A DNA stretch of 64,000 nucleotides, taken from assembly GCA_001661515.1 (NCBI GenBank), contig LUVW01000005.1, forward strand, positions 186,001-250,000. The letters run 5' to 3'. The stretch is from Capniomyces stellatus (taxonomy: Eukaryota > Kickxellomycota > Harpellomycetes > Harpellales > Legeriomycetaceae). Below the pieces are notes generated by a model. That model searched no databases. It was not told the DNA's origin and was given only the letters and a program-made list of their open reading frames with translations. The position numbers and the translations under genes were made by a program. Shown here piece by piece: positions 34,691 to 47,728 of this stretch (position 1 is its first letter; every line of letters begins with the position of its first letter).

Positions 34691-34739
34691 ATTTGATTTG
34701 ATTTGATTTGATTTGATTTGATTTGATTTGATTTGATTA
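34691..34739. repeat. Pentanucleotide repeat (TTTGA)n
   Basis: About ten tandem TTTGA/ATTTG units in the 3' spacer between the convergent SAS4-like gene and NAA15. It is the same unit as at 6010-6096. Confidence 0.95.
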
Positions 34740-34801
34740 AAAGGAAGAGAAAAAGAAAAAGAAAAGAAAGAAAAAAGATAAAGTAGATGGGGGATTAGAA
34801 A

Positions 34802-37800
34802 TTAGAAAATGGAAGATCTAGGGTGAATAGATTTGGCATGATCAAGAAACTGGGCAAGTTTAGAGTTAAACAGTTCAAGAGAGTTGGAATGCAACCCGAA
34901 ATCAGAGGTATCAGTTGCAGGATGGTGTTTCAAGTCAAGTTTGCAAAACTCGGCAGCTCTTGAAAACGCCTCCCTAGCAACACAAATAGTCTCAACAGAC
35001 ACAGGCCCAGACTTGACGAAGCCAAGGTAGAGGTCGGCGATGTCAGAGTAAAGGGAAGGTAAGGAGACAGAAGCAGAAGCAGAGGCGTCAGGTTTAATAA
35101 AGGTGAGGGATTCAAGGCCATAGGCACAAGCAAGAGTCAGGTAGTTGTATTTGTTTGACTTGTGGGAGCCAATAGGATCAGCAGACATCTTGACAAGAGC
35201 AGATTGGAAGTCGGAGCCCAGCAAGTTGTAGTTTGAAGCAGCCAAACTGGAGTTATTGACAAAAGCAGAGATTTTAGCAAGTCGTTCAGAGTAAGAGTCC
35301 GAAACGGCGGCGGTGGAAATAGCAGCGTTGAGTCGGACAAGATTGACGGCAAGAGAAGAAATGTTCTTGTTGCACAGGTGCTTGTTGAGCTCAACAACAC
35401 GGACCAGCGAGTCAGCAGCAAGAGCCAGACCAGACTTGACAGGCATGCGGATGTACACCTCAAACATTGCAAAGAGCAGCTCGGGAGTACTCAGGTTGTT
35501 CCTGGTAATGTTCTCAAGAACCGGAACAGCCAATGAAAGCGGGTCTGAACTGTCCATGTACACCAAAGACAGCGCCACCTCGTCCTCAGACGCCGGTACC
35601 ACCACTGCCTCAGTCCCCGCACCACTTCCCGAGGCTGGCTGGGCAGCAACAGGTTCAGCAGGTTTGGACTTCTTTGCAAGATCTGCAGCAGTCTGGGGTT
35701 TGTGGACTATACAGTGCTTGAGGTTTCTGTCGTGCAGGTACGTCAGACAGTAAATAAACTCAACAGCTGCGTCCACGTAGTTCTTGTTGGTGTACAGGCT
35801 GTCCTCCCACTCCACCATCCGCGTGTATGAGGTGAGTGTTGATTTGCGGAGACAGTAGGCGTGGAAGTCAAGCTGGTCGTCGTAGTACTCGCCAAATGCG
35901 TCCAGAACCTGCTTGTAATTGACCAATGCTCGCCCGTACTTTCTTCGGCTTCTAAACGACCGCGCCTTTTCCTTCATAAACCAGAGCACCTGCATGTCAA
36001 CCACCTCCTGCTTCTTGTGCACCGCGTCCAGTCGAATAAACAGCTGCAGCATCTCCTCTGCCTGCTTGATGTCGTTGTTTCGAAGCATGTACTTGACTGT
36101 TTTCGTGTTCAGAAACCTGTCGCTTGTGTCCAACTCTCTCGCCTTGTTCATGCTGTTCTTTGCTCCCTCCAAATCCCCTGCGTGTTTCAGCAACTTTCCC
36201 TTTAACATTGCTACCTCAATCACTCCCGCCTCTACCCCTGCCTCAACCAATTTCTCTACCCTTGAAATCGCTGTCTCCAGTTCTCCCGCCCAATCCTGTG
36301 CCTGGATACAATAGTACTCTGCCCACAAATACGCCTCATCTGAAGCTTTATCTATTCCAATATCCAACCCCATTTTTTCTTTCTTTTAATCTTTTATTTC
36401 TTATTTATTTAATATTTATTTATCTATTAATCTATTAATCGTTTTTACCTAAACTTCCTGGCAACTTTCCGGTTTCTCTCAAGCTCACTGAAATCTGCTC
36501 TGCCAATTCCCCCAAAACCAAATGCTTAGCTTTCTCATTTCCCTCAACTTCTTTACCATCAACTTCTTTACCCTCAACATAAAATCCCTTAAGACTTGTG
36601 AAAAGCGACGGGATTCCTCGGTTGATCTGGTGCTGCAGGTACTCGCTTGCTGATGCTCGGAACTCTTCCCCCTTTGACAGACGCAACTCCCACAACTTCA
36701 GTATATTCGAGTTTGGGTATTTACCCTTCAGCTCTTTCACTACATCAAGTGCCGCCACGTTCTCTGTTTCCTCCTTTGAAACCGCTGTTGTTAACGATAA
36801 GCTTTCAAGGTACCCCTTCAGGTAGTTTTCATTGTCACTGTTTCTGTCCAGTAACTCCATATAGCTCTCTTTTGCCAACTCTAGCTTTCCCATCTTCAAA
36901 AACAGTCTCGCTACATTTTTTAAAAAAAAATCATCCAATTTCACATTAACTCTTGTTTTCACTTCTACTTTTATTTAATTATTTATTTTATTTTCACTAT
37001 TCTCTCGATATCTTTCCATCATTATTACCTTCAATCTCCTTGTACCCCAAAACATCAACTATTCTTGATGCATTCTCCACCAATACCCCCATAGCCCCCG
37101 ATAAATCTCCTCCTAGCTCCAACACCCAGCTTTTAAACAACAAAAGCTCGTTGTCTGAAACCGAGTCGCTGCTGCTTGCGTTTTTCTTAGTGTTTGGATG
37201 GTTAAAGTATTCATCAATCACGTTCGCTGCTTCCAAGTACTGCTTATTCAATTGGTATGAAACTGCAAGCCCTAAAAAGTTTGGCAGCATTGGCCCTCCC
37301 AACTGCAAAACCTTCTTCCTAGACTCCAATAACCCTGCATAGTTTCGTACTTGTGCCTGCAAAAGCGCCATATCCCTGTAGATTTGCAAATTGTCTGGAT
37401 CTCTTTTCAACGACTGCAAGTAGCACCTAATCGAATCCTCGTACTTTTTATCTACTCTATACACCAAGCCGTAAATGTGCCAACCTATCCATTTGTTTTT
37501 GTTTTTGTTTTTGTTTTAGTTTTAATTTTTGTTTTTGTTTTCTTTGGTATTTTTTACCTCTATACTATTATTTCTGATATGTCAATAACACACAACTTAC
37601 TTATTGAGCTAGTAATGTTTTGTTTAATTCCCTCCTTTACGCATACAAACCCTTCCTCTTTTCGCCCAAGATTTGCTAAGAACAGGCCTTTTAGTGCCAA
37701 GGACTCTAAATCCGATTGAATTCAGATTAGTTTTTTTAATATCTTTATTTCGTATTTCTCGTTGGTATCAGCTCCCCCTCCCCTCCCTTATTCTTTATTT

Positions 37801-38214
37801 TCACTGTCGTATTTACTATAGCGTTTTTATTACCTCCATGAGTCGGTGTCTTTTTCAAAATCTGCTCAACCAACTTCAATCCTTTTTTATGTTCATGTGT
37901 TTCAAACATTTTCTATTTATATCCAAACCAAAACATTTCAATTAACACCTCATCAATAAGCCATCTTTACTCCTCCACCCATTAGCCGTTCCAGTCTCAA
38001 TCAAAGCGTAAAACCAGTCCCAATCGTGATATTTATACCCCGATCTATATGCAACGCAAACCTCTTTTTCCATTCCATTCATTTCTATTCTGTTCTTTTC
38101 TATTCTTTTCTACTCGTTTCTATATATATTTGTCTTTTTGGATATTCTTACCAATGCTTGACGAAACATAGTCTGCCCTTTTAATGGCAACTGGCTTAGC
38201 GGATTCATACTCAT
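34802..38214 (-). CDS. NAA15: NAA15, auxiliary subunit of the NatA N-terminal acetyltransferase
   Basis: Six exons on the minus strand: 38214-38152, 37912-37834, 37705-37601, 37484-37029, 36961-36449 and 36378-34802. All junctions are GT...AG and the sum is 930 codons plus stop. The joined N-terminus (LPLKGQTMFRQALK-MFETHEHKKGLK, then THGESLALKGLFLANLGRKE and SWHIYGLVYRVDKKYEDSIR) follows NAA15 segment by segment. The C-terminal part has RFLNTKTVKYMLRNNDIKQA and DDQLDFHAYCLRKSTL, also diagnostic. The protein is an alpha-solenoid of TPR-like helical repeats. In other eukaryotes it tethers the catalytic subunit NAA10 to the ribosome for co-translational acetylation of Ser/Ala/Thr/Gly N-termini. 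At 930 aa it is slightly longer than usual (about 850-870), with an Ala/Pro/Ser-rich insert near QPASGSGAGTEAVVVPASED. Catalytic residues are not expected in this subunit. Confidence 0.94.
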
Positions 38215-38717
38215 TCTGAACTCAATATTCCAAGGCTATAAAGAAAAGCTACAAATCTCGGTTTATGTTTCAATCAAAATTTCAATGGCTTAATCTGATC
38301 AGAATTGAATTTGTCATTTACTTTATTTTTTTTTCCTTTTTCTCTATTCACAACTTTTTGTGATTCTTTCTAATTTTTTTATAATTATTTTTTTTTAATC
38401 ACCACTTAAGTTTTTTTTTTTTTCCCTTTTTTTCCTAGTCGAGTATTTCCTGGAATAAATCAAGGGAAACAAACAGATAGCAATAACAAACGCCAATTTT
38501 AACATTGTAGATAATAATAATAATAATAATTCAGCTGACATTTAATTGGACAAATTGGAACACCAAAAATCAGTGATCAAAATGATTTTTTTTTTTTAAT
38601 TAGTAATTTTGTGTTTGTTAGTTTACCATTAACAATACAATACAATGCATAAAAAAAAACAAAAACAAGCAGACTAGTAACACGAATGTAATAATAATAA
38701 AAACAAGGCTGACACTA
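38215..38717. other. Spacer between NAA15 and the CSC1-type gene
   Basis: About 500 bp holding the NAA15 promoter (minus strand) and the 3' end of the CSC1-type gene. T-rich homopolymers and an (AAT)n run at about 38513-38530 are seen; there is no gene. Confidence 0.6.
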
Positions 38718-41700
38718 CTACTCGGAATTGGCTTTCACCGGTAGCCATAAATAGGGCAATGTGCCAACAAGCTGAGGGTACATATACGACTGTCTATCAG
38801 AGTCCAAAACACCAAAACACGCTGTCATTCCGGGCTGACTGTAGTCAGAATGTGTGCTCCTTGCTATTGCCTCCTCTCTTGCATCGCCGTACCACCGGAG
38901 CTCTGTGCAACTTGGGTTGTGCCTTGAGGGCCTATAGCTCCTAACGTTTTCATCACTGATCTCAAAGCTTGAGTGGTCCTCGCTATTAGCACGAATGTAC
39001 GGGTTGTACTGATAACCTTCTGCAAGCATTGTGGGAACCGAGTATGGATCCATAAACACGTTTTTTGACAAAAAGTTGTTGACATTTTCAGCCAATTTGT
39101 TAGTTTGATCCATCAGCTGGTCCTTCTTAACGCTGTAAATAGACCGCATGCTTGCCCCATCTCGAGCTGCACTGCCATGTTTGTACTTTGCATCTCCAAC
39201 TTGTGGTGAATTGTTTTGCGAAAAGTCTAGTACACTGTAGTCTGTACGGGTGTGGAGTAGGTCTGGTCTTGCAGAAAATCCACCATGCGACTCCTGCTCT
39301 GAGCAAGAAAATCTCCTTTGGTGCTGTCGATCGTTCATGTTTGTTTCTGCACCACTTGCCTCTCCAGTCTGAACGACCTTATCATCAGAAACCCCTCCTG
39401 TTCCGGCTACACTCTCGTGCACTCGGTTTGCACTGTGATTTCTGCCCACTATTTGTCTTTTGCTGCCATCATAACCAACATTTCCAGCAACCTCTGCAGC
39501 AGTCACGTGTCCATTTGCGCGTTTGTTGCTGCCGCCTGTCACTTGGTGTGATGAACTGGCTTTGTTGTATTCGCTCTGTATTTTAAAGTCCGACGAATCA
39601 TCATGCACACTCTCGAATTTGCCATATATACTTGGCGACCTTCCTGCAAGTAAAGGTGTGGTCGCAACCGCAGCTTTAGGTTCTTGATCTCTCTTGCCCC
39701 CATCCATCGTGGGGTCAGAGGACCAGTTTCGACTCGAGTCTCCGGCTGGAATATTTTGCTTGTGGCTGGTACTTGAATGCTTTGCGCCAGAATTTCTACG
39801 TGGCGTCTTGACTGAGGCACCGCCAGTAGAGCCGACAAATGGGTTGTTAAGCGGCGGCATGGCTCCATTCTCTCTGTTTCTTCCGTACAAATCATCGAAA
39901 TTCAAGCTATAGTCCGAGTCTGTTCTTCCGATATTGAGCTTGTTAACAACAAACATGCTTTTGTTGCCCTTGCTAACATCCCCTCCGTTCATCGTCACTT
40001 CTATGTTTCCCGCCATCATGTCAAGAGGTATAAAAGCTCCTTCGTAATTCAAAACTGACGATGTGTTTGTCATCAGGTACACATTAACAACTATCAGCGG
40101 AATCTGAAGAACAAACAGAATAAAGTTGTTTCGCAGCCCAAAAATCCCAAGCATCAGCAACAAGTAAATCAGCATCCCTGATATCAACTGCTTCATAATA
40201 TTATGAACATACAGCGCTGCGGTCTCGTACGGAGGCGAGTGTACTACATAACAGCAACGTTGTTTGTGTTAAAACCAACATTTAGCCCCTTGAATCAGAT
40301 AATGATTCTACATTCAAGCTAATAGCCAAGTGGCCTACAACAAATAAAATCAAATACATAAACTCTTACCATAAAGTATCAGATATTTATTCACCATATA
40401 CCCTGTGAAAAAGTAGGAGACTGCAATCAAGGAGATCATTGGCGATATCGACGAGTACGTCATTGCTATTGTGAAAATCAACATACGCTGCGGATACATT
40501 AAAGACCAGTTTGTATAGTTTGGCCCATAATTATCGGCATATTCCCTGGGACTCCTACAGAACATCTTTACCACTAAGGTATACATGATGTTTCCCAGTT
40601 GCAGCAGCCTTAGTGGCCCATACCCAAATCCCAACAACAGGATATAACTCATGAAAAACGGTCCCGCCTATTGGTATTTTAAAGCGTATATTTATTACTG
40701 CCATACTATATTATACTATACTATGCTTTCTCTTTTTTTTTATTTATTTTAGTTTTAATTTTTTCACTCTAAATTTACTTTAAAATGGTTTATTGGGTTT
40801 GTCACATCAGTTTACCTTGGGAAGCGTATCTGCCAACGACCTGGGGATTTTAGCCGGGTTCTCAATCCATTCTTTGATTTTACCCAAAATAGTGGTCGAT
40901 AGAGTAAAAATCAGCAGAACAGTAACCACCAGAAACGTATAGTATTGCTGCAATGTTTGCATCTGCCCTTTTGATTTAGACTGTATGCCTGCAATAAAAT
41001 TCAGCCCTATTTTTTTTAAATAATAAAAAGTAACAGCCATTATTTACCCTGTTTAGTATCTGTCGTCCAGTGTCTTTAGAACATTCACTCACACGCAATT
41101 GTTTAAATATTTATATATATACTTGCATTCTAATAAATATGGTGCCAGCTCATTGAACCCATAAAGTATAAACGTCGGAATTGTATATTTCAAAAAGGTC
41201 TTGAGGATGGCATGGTTTTGGACAAATTTCAGGAATCCTGGATATATTGCGTCAATAAACTCGGGGCTAACAAGCGAAGATAGAATTGTAACTGGTACAA
41301 GCCAGAACAACAACATAAACACAATCACTATATTCACAATCGCTGACCAAGTAACTCTTTTCGCCAGCGTTTCAGTAATGTTTGGCCAGTACACATCCCG
41401 AGGCTCTGGTGCCAATTCTATGTGAAGCTTGCTAGGCCTAGAATATACACATAGCTGAGCTGCCACTTGCTATTTAAAGTAAAAAATATCGATTTTAAAA
41501 TCACAATCTTGTCGGTTTCTATACACTGTCACGCCTGAACTAAGCATTTTTATTTACTTGGCCATCAAAATATTTCAAAATAAATCACAAACAATCAACA
41601 ATAGACCAAGATATCTCAAAACAGCAAATCGACTTTCGATATATTTATAAAACATTAAACTGGGCTTTGTTTAATTCTTCATTCACTTCATCTCGGTGAT

Positions 41701-43144
41701 GATAAACTTACCGCTGATTTAGCTCGAACAAATGTTACAAACCCAACCATCGAATTTTCATATCGACCCTTTTGACAAATTTCGTTTCTTTCCTCGTGAA
41801 CCAGCCTATCAAGTTCCCAAAACTTTTCTCTCAAAACATTTCCTGTCTTTAACCACCTTCTTACTTTCTCTTTGACATTTTTCGATTGGTGTTGTGACCA
41901 GTTACACAAACACTTAAACTCTGTAACGCGCGACTCTTTTGAATTGGACCCAAAGCAATCTATAATAATTGCAGGATCGTAATTTTGTGCAGTGCACGGA
42001 TTTCCAAGCAGTTGGGCGTATCTCCGTTCAATCCTCAGCAAAACTTTCGCGCGAGCCTCAATCAACTCGTTTAGACCTGTTAGCTTGGGCACAACATGTG
42101 CACATTCGACCTTACCAACACCAATAGACTCAAAATAATTTTTAAGCGACTCTGCATTAGACATGTGCTTTGGGATCTCAGATACCATTACCGTTCTCAC
42201 TGGTATCGAGTTTTGCAGATTTATCAAGTAGTGCCACCGCAAAGACAAAACCTCATACGAAAACCTTCCTACCATAAAGTACACTAGCCCTGCAAATATG
42301 TATCCAAAAATCAAATGGGCCACTAGGACGTTATTTGACCCCAGCGCTGAATTTAAATACACCCTAGGTATCGAATGTCTCTTTTCTGGGTCCGAAAACA
42401 TCGACACGAACACCGAACGCATCGGTGTGTCCCTACTCTGTGGCCCTTGGTCCCCGCCATTCTCTTGGGTATATGTGTATATTGTTTCAATTGGTGTGAT
42501 AACAAACAGCCCAAATACTGCAATGATGCTAAATAGCCGAATCATCAGCTTAAAGAACTTTATGTACTATTGGGATTAACAACCAGACATTAGAATAACT
42601 AAATATTATGAAATATCAACCCTGAACCATACTGTGACCATGTATATACGTTGTACCAAATAACAGTAATGTTAAACCAACTTACCACAACAGCATCCAA
42701 CCCCACGCCATACAGTATATCCGCCTCTGTCGTGTTGTATACCACTGGAAGCCAGGCCCAAAACGATGACCCTATAAGTTTTGGTGCACCCCTGCAAATT
42801 TATATTCATTTATGTTGTTTGGATTTAGCCATTTTACCGGGAACTATAAACCCTAATACCACTATTGATATACCATTCCAAAAAGTTTGCATTGCAATTC
42901 AAGCGCTTGAGTTTATCACTACAAGCGTCATTACAAGTGTCATTAAAAGCAAAATTTACTTTTTCAGCCGGCTCCTCGGCGAATATAGCTTTGGCCACTT
43001 ATTCCTTAGCAAACAGAACGTAAACAGACCTACAACTCCAAGAAAAAGGGAAAACATGAGCGATGTCCCTAAATCTCTAAAGTTACTCGCCAAGTATGGT
43101 GTTGTTCCTGGAACATTCGGATCGTATTTGTTAGTAGCATTCAT
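38718..43144 (-). CDS. CSC1/PHM7 (OSCA/TMEM63) family membrane protein
   Basis: Eight exons on the minus strand: 43144-42960, 42791-42686, 42566-41712, 41469-41123, 41073-41048, 40988-40816, 40667-40370 and 40243-38718, giving 1171 aa in frame. Family marks include an N-terminal membrane helix followed by RNKWPKLYSPR, GSSFWAWLPVVYNTTEADIL, a cytosolic domain with TVMVSEIPKHM, RPSKLHIELAPEPRDVYWPNI, then the membrane core (FLKYTIPTFILYGFNELAPY, YILLLGFGYGPLRLLQLG, YSSISPMISLIAVSYFFTGY). A soluble tail of about 430 residues, rich in Ser, Asn and Gly, ends the protein and is probably disordered. The family forms calcium-permeable mechanosensitive or osmosensitive cation channels (OSCA/TMEM63; CSC1 in yeast). 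Exon 5 is a 26-nt microexon encoding roughly HWTTDTKQ. Without it the flanking phases (2 and 1) are incompatible, so it is required. Confidence 0.93.
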
Positions 43145-44312
43145 TGTCCTAACTCCGCTGCTCGCTCCCTTCGATTGATACCAATAACGATATCTGCTTT
43201 TTTTATTTTATTTTATTTTTGCAAGCTAAAATGTGTAAACTCGTAATTGTTCTGTTCCTCTAGTTCAATCTCCCGTAGTATTCAGTTGGTAGTTTTTTTT
43301 TTTTGAAGCTTTGCTGTACCACTTTTGGTATGAATTGTTTAATTAATCTCTAGTTAAAAAAATGTATACTGGTATATCATTCTCGTCAAATTCAAACTCC
43401 AACTTTCTCTAAACTCACTATTAAGTATGACAAAATGCTCTTGGAAGTAAATTGGTAATAACCATGATAGATTTGTTCTTTATTTCATTCATTTTCAAGT
43501 CATGGATTTAGTTGGTTCCAGACCCCAATAGACTCTTCTTAATAACGTTTTTATTAATTTAGCTCGACTATTTTGCCCAAACATTATCAGCGTATTAAAA
43601 CTCGATAGAAAAAAAAGAAAAAAAAGAAAAAAAAGAAAAAAAAGAAGAAAAAGAAAAACACTTGATAAAAGGGATAAACTACTACAAATCTAAAGAATTT
43701 CTTTGGATTATGGTATTTACATAGTTGACATGTCATTGCCTTCAGTCATTACTTTTATTTCCAGCTATTTTTATACTTTTATTTGCATCTCTGCCAGCCC
43801 ATTAGCACAATGATGGCATTTATAGCAAGTTATTCTATAAAAGCCAGCAAGCTCCTCAGGAACCATCATATACAGCCTGCCACTAATCCAGAATAATCCT
43901 TTGCTTATTAAAAATCGACTACTAATTTATATTAGATTACTAACCCACTTTAAATAGCGAACTATTTTTTAGCCAAAAGTAATAGTCATCATTTAATATA
44001 CGTTAAAAAGCCATCATAATCCTTCTATTTTTTTTTAAACTCAGGTGTGCAAAGTATTATTTATTTTTAGATACCAGACTCTTTACTTAATCTTGAAAAA
44101 ATGCTTTAAAAAGCGACAAGCTAATTTGGCAAGAAATGACTATATAAAAAAAAAACACTCAAAACTTTATAATCAGCTTTATTTAACTCTTGGTTGTTTT
44201 AAATAAGACTGGGAGTTGTGAATAATCAGCGCATTGTTCTGCTTAGCACCAGTGTAAATCTATGACATTATGGCTATCCAGAAGCGGCAGAAACTTGATC
44301 CGCTGCGGTAGT
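43145..44312. other. Intergenic spacer with (A8G)n tract
   Basis: Holds the CSC1-type promoter adjacent to 43144. A purine tandem tract (AAAAAAAAG)n lies at about 43610-43660, with A/T-rich sequence beyond it. Nothing else is recognised. Confidence 0.55.
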
Positions 44313-44933
44313 CTATTCTGCCGGGGTTCCTGGTGCATCGACTGGAGCATCGGGAGTGGTTGCTGGTGCTTTGGCAGCTACAGGTCTAAAATTTTTCCTA
44401 CGTGGGAAGCCTCTTCCTCTAACTTTGTTCTTTACGCGTTCAAACATACGCTTACGCATAGCTTCTCTAGCCTCTGGGGATTGGTTCCTTTTATTTGCAC
44501 CATGTTTTCTGTGTCCATTAAATCGTCTATGTCTGTGTTGACCTCTGGGTTTACGCTTGCGCTCGGCCATTCCACTGCCCACTGGTGGTGCCGCTGGTTG
44601 TTCCACTACTGGTTCTGGTGCTGGTTGCTCAACTGCTGGTTCTGGTGCTGGTTGCTCAACTGCTGGTTCTGGTGCTGGTTGCTCAACTGCTGGTTCTGGT
44701 GCTGGAGCCTCTGCATCGTACAATGACGACTCAAAGCTTTCTTGGATATTCTCCAGCCCAAATAATTGGTTAAGCTCAGAATCCCTTTCGCTGTCAAGGA
44801 CTATGTCGTATAGCTGTTTGTAGTAATCATCTGCTGCTACGTTGTAGTTTGATTTATCCTGGATTTCGTTGGTTACTAGGGAAAGTGCTAGGCTTGAGAA
44901 CCCGGAGTACAGTAAAAATTTGTTGAACAACAT
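44313..44933 (-). CDS. Secreted PAPEPAVEQ-repeat protein
   Basis: A single exon encoding 206 aa. A signal-like N-terminus (MLFNKFLLYSGFSSLALSLV) is followed by an acidic, tyrosine-containing region (~22-72). Four 9-residue PAPEPAVEQ repeats (~75-112) come next; they are encoded by near-identical 27-bp DNA units. Then comes a strongly basic region (~120-185: ERKRKPRGQHRHRRFNGHRK and RKRMFERVKNKVRGRGFPRR) and an Ala/Pro/Thr end. Several dibasic sites could serve Kex2-like processing. The acidic-then-basic layout resembles precursors in which an acidic part masks a cationic one, but no family is recognised. It could be a cell-wall, matrix or effector-like protein. The next gene upstream is over 3 kb away. 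Confidence 0.65.
   Translation of the reverse strand: MLFNKFLLYSGFSSLALSLVTNEIQDKSNYNVAADDYYKQLYDIVLDSERDSELNQLFGLENIQESFESSLYDAEAPAPEPAVEQPAPEPAVEQPAPEPAVEQPAPEPVVEQPAAPPVGSGMAERKRKPRGQHRHRRFNGHRKHGANKRNQSPEAREAMRKRMFERVKNKVRGRGFPRRKNFRPVAAKAPATTPDAPVDAPGTPAE
44596..44706 (-). repeat. 27-bp tandem coding repeat, four units
   Basis: Four units of 27 bp on the minus strand encode PAPEPAVEQ. The last three are almost identical, and the first (gene-distal) carries substitutions giving PVVEQ. Being a multiple of three, the array can change in length without breaking the frame. Confidence 0.9.
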
Positions 44934-47728
44934 TGCTTTTCTTTTTTACTACTAGTTTTATTTACTGGTTAGATCTATATATAATTGGCAAACTCCTTTG
45001 TGGGGATGTTTTTTCTATGATTTTTAGCTGTATGTTTGCTTTTGTGTGTTATCCACAAATAAATGGTCGAATTGATGATTTTTATTTTATCGAAAAGCTG
45101 GGAGAATTGCTGCTCTTAAATACTTTTTTAAAAAACAGAAAACAATGCTGCGTGCTATATATATTTTTTTTGATAGCGCAATAACATTTTACTCTTATTG
45201 CATATTATTAAAATGCTGGTAAGCTTAGAGCTGCTGTTGAGCTTACACGGCTTGGAGTTAAAGTATCAGCGCTCAAGTGATAAAGAGATAAAATATACAC
45301 TTAAATTCCAATGTTGTACATTGGTATTGACACGGAAATCAAGTCCAGACATATGTGTAATAGATATAAATGGTCTCGGCTCAAATGGTAGTTGAGTCAA
45401 GCTCAACTTGTATTTGCATCTAGGTAGTTGCTGTAAATATTTAATATTATTAATGTTGTCTTTTACTTGGATCAGCAATCTATTTGGGTGTGTTTAAAGA
45501 TAATCGATAATGCAACTGAAAGCTCATCCCATTTTAAAGTTAGTATAATTTTCATGGACTAGAACATCTGCCTTGATCTAGTGTCTTTATTAATTTGGGA
45601 GAATTTATTAGAAATGGACACTTTTACTAATAGTCAGTTTCCCAAACTGTTCTTTCTTTCAAAATTACCGTAATTTCTAATTTTATCTTTAATAATTATC
45701 TGGTAAATAACTAGTAAACCAACTCATTTTCAGTTTTAAAACCTTTCAGTATTGTTTTTTGAAGTTGCAGATCATTAGTCCAATGACTCTTGGTTTTTTA
45801 AAACAGTGGTCAAGCTTTTTTTGCACTAGAAGCTATCCAATACCTACTTGGTAATTGTACACATTTTGCTATTTAACACTTTTGCTTTATCGAACTCATT
45901 AAAAAAGAAATCGATTTCAGCTTTACAAATCAAAACGCAGCCTCATATTAAAAAGTAAAATAGCAGCACAACTAGTTACATTTTTTGAAGAGAAGATATT
46001 TATAATTAAGAGCTCGAAACGAAATCTAATGCAAAAATATAATATATTCATCAGGACTGAAATGGAAAAACAAATATTGTTTTAATTGAAGGTAAACTTT
46101 TTTCTAAATCGAGATCCAAGGAAGCCAAAAATAGTAAAAAAACAACAATTATCATCCTAAAAAGAGTTTAACAAAAAAAAACGTACAGTATTGGTGATCA
46201 AGAATTAAACCCGTGTAAAGTACAGAACGTAGAGCTAAAAGTTAGAGGCTAAGTACATCTCGTTCAAAAATATTGTATACCCAATTGGATGATTTGGTCA
46301 TTTTGATAATAAGCCCAATAAAAGTTTAAAAGAGAAAGCAGCAAAACTGACCAGATTCTGTAATGAAAAAAAAAACGAAATGCTTATGTTCAAAGAATTC
46401 CCCCATTTATTGAATCTAGACCATTTTAATTTAATAGATCAACATTTTAATTACTTTTCAGATCAACATTTTGACGTTACAATTAATTTTACCACTTATG
46501 CCATCTATGCCATTTTAGAGATAGTTTGACACTAGATTGCTGTGCTCAACTGTTGCGAAGCCAAGAATGTTTGATTCGTTAGAGTGTAGTAAATATGAGA
46601 GAGACAAAAAAAACAGAGTACCAATGTTGTTTAGTTTACCGAATCTGATATACATTGGATCATTGCATCTAGCTCTGTGATATTGAATCGAGTACATACC
46701 TAAAAAGGCGAGATAATATATTCTTTTACTGCCAATATTACTTAAACTACAAAGTCAGTTAACTGAATATCGACTATGGAATGGTAGTTAGTTTATAAGA
46801 TTAGCACTGACACAAAAGCTTGATGCTTGATTGGTAGTGAAGCAATTTTTAGCTAGCATTACTTTCCATGCAGAGGTATATTGATTTATTCTCGGCACGA
46901 GATAAAGCAGCATCATCATGCACTTTCTACTTATTTATTTATTAATCTCGCTACATCGGGCTTGATTGCTAAAGTAGATATAATGCTTTTGCGCATCTAT
47001 ATTTCTGCAAGAGATAATTGTAACAAAGCTATTTGTGTTGTATCGCTGCGTAAACCCTTGGAGACAATACTGTTTTTGCGCAGAAAAGAAAATACACCAT
47101 CATGTAAAGCTTTACAGGGAAGCTACAAAGTAAGTCCCAAACTCAATGTAATCGTATGCTTCAACTATTGCATCGGCTATGAATCTCCTCAAAAAAACTC
47201 TGACACATATCATCCAAAACCACGGAATTTTTTGGAAAAAAAACAGTTTGGGAAATTGGTTATTGGTAAAAATGTTTTTGTCAACAGGTTCACCCAATTT
47301 ATCCCATGTTTTGTGCTTTATACTACACTATTTAATTTTTCTCCCAATAATTTTAAATGATATTAAATCTAAAATACCGCAACCAGTTGTATTTATTTAT
47401 TTCAATTGATCAAAGCCAATTATGAATAATAAATTCCTTTATTTGTTGCCAATAGGAATTATTTTAGAAATAAAGCTAAAATAGTTGGTAAAATACAAGT
47501 GGTGTAAGGACAGGCTTGACATTTATCAAAATGCTATATTATACAATTCCTAGAAATCAAAACCCGAGCAGCCCAAGTAAGCAGTTCAAGCAGGCTCTTA
47601 TTACCAACAATGATTCTTAAAAAAAAAGCAGAAAAAAAGCCTGTGATATTGATAAACACAAGGAATGCTACAGGTTGAATAAACCTAATCAGGGTGTGCA
47701 TAGCGTGGTTGTTGAAGCTTACTAGATT
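44934..47728. other. Gene desert with one orphan ORF
   Basis: About 2.8 kb, strongly AT-rich. The longest ORF is 46881-47360 (159 codons, ATG start). It is longer than expected by chance here but has no recognised domain or signal peptide and no clear promoter, so I do not call it a gene. From ~47440 onward there is eroded similarity to 11690-12420. Confidence 0.45.

Noticed and set aside
44262..44823. Trp/Cys- and Ser/Gly-rich ORFs opposite the PAPEPAVEQ gene
   Set aside because: They are antisense frames of the 27-bp repeat; the minus-strand frame has the signal peptide and sensible composition.
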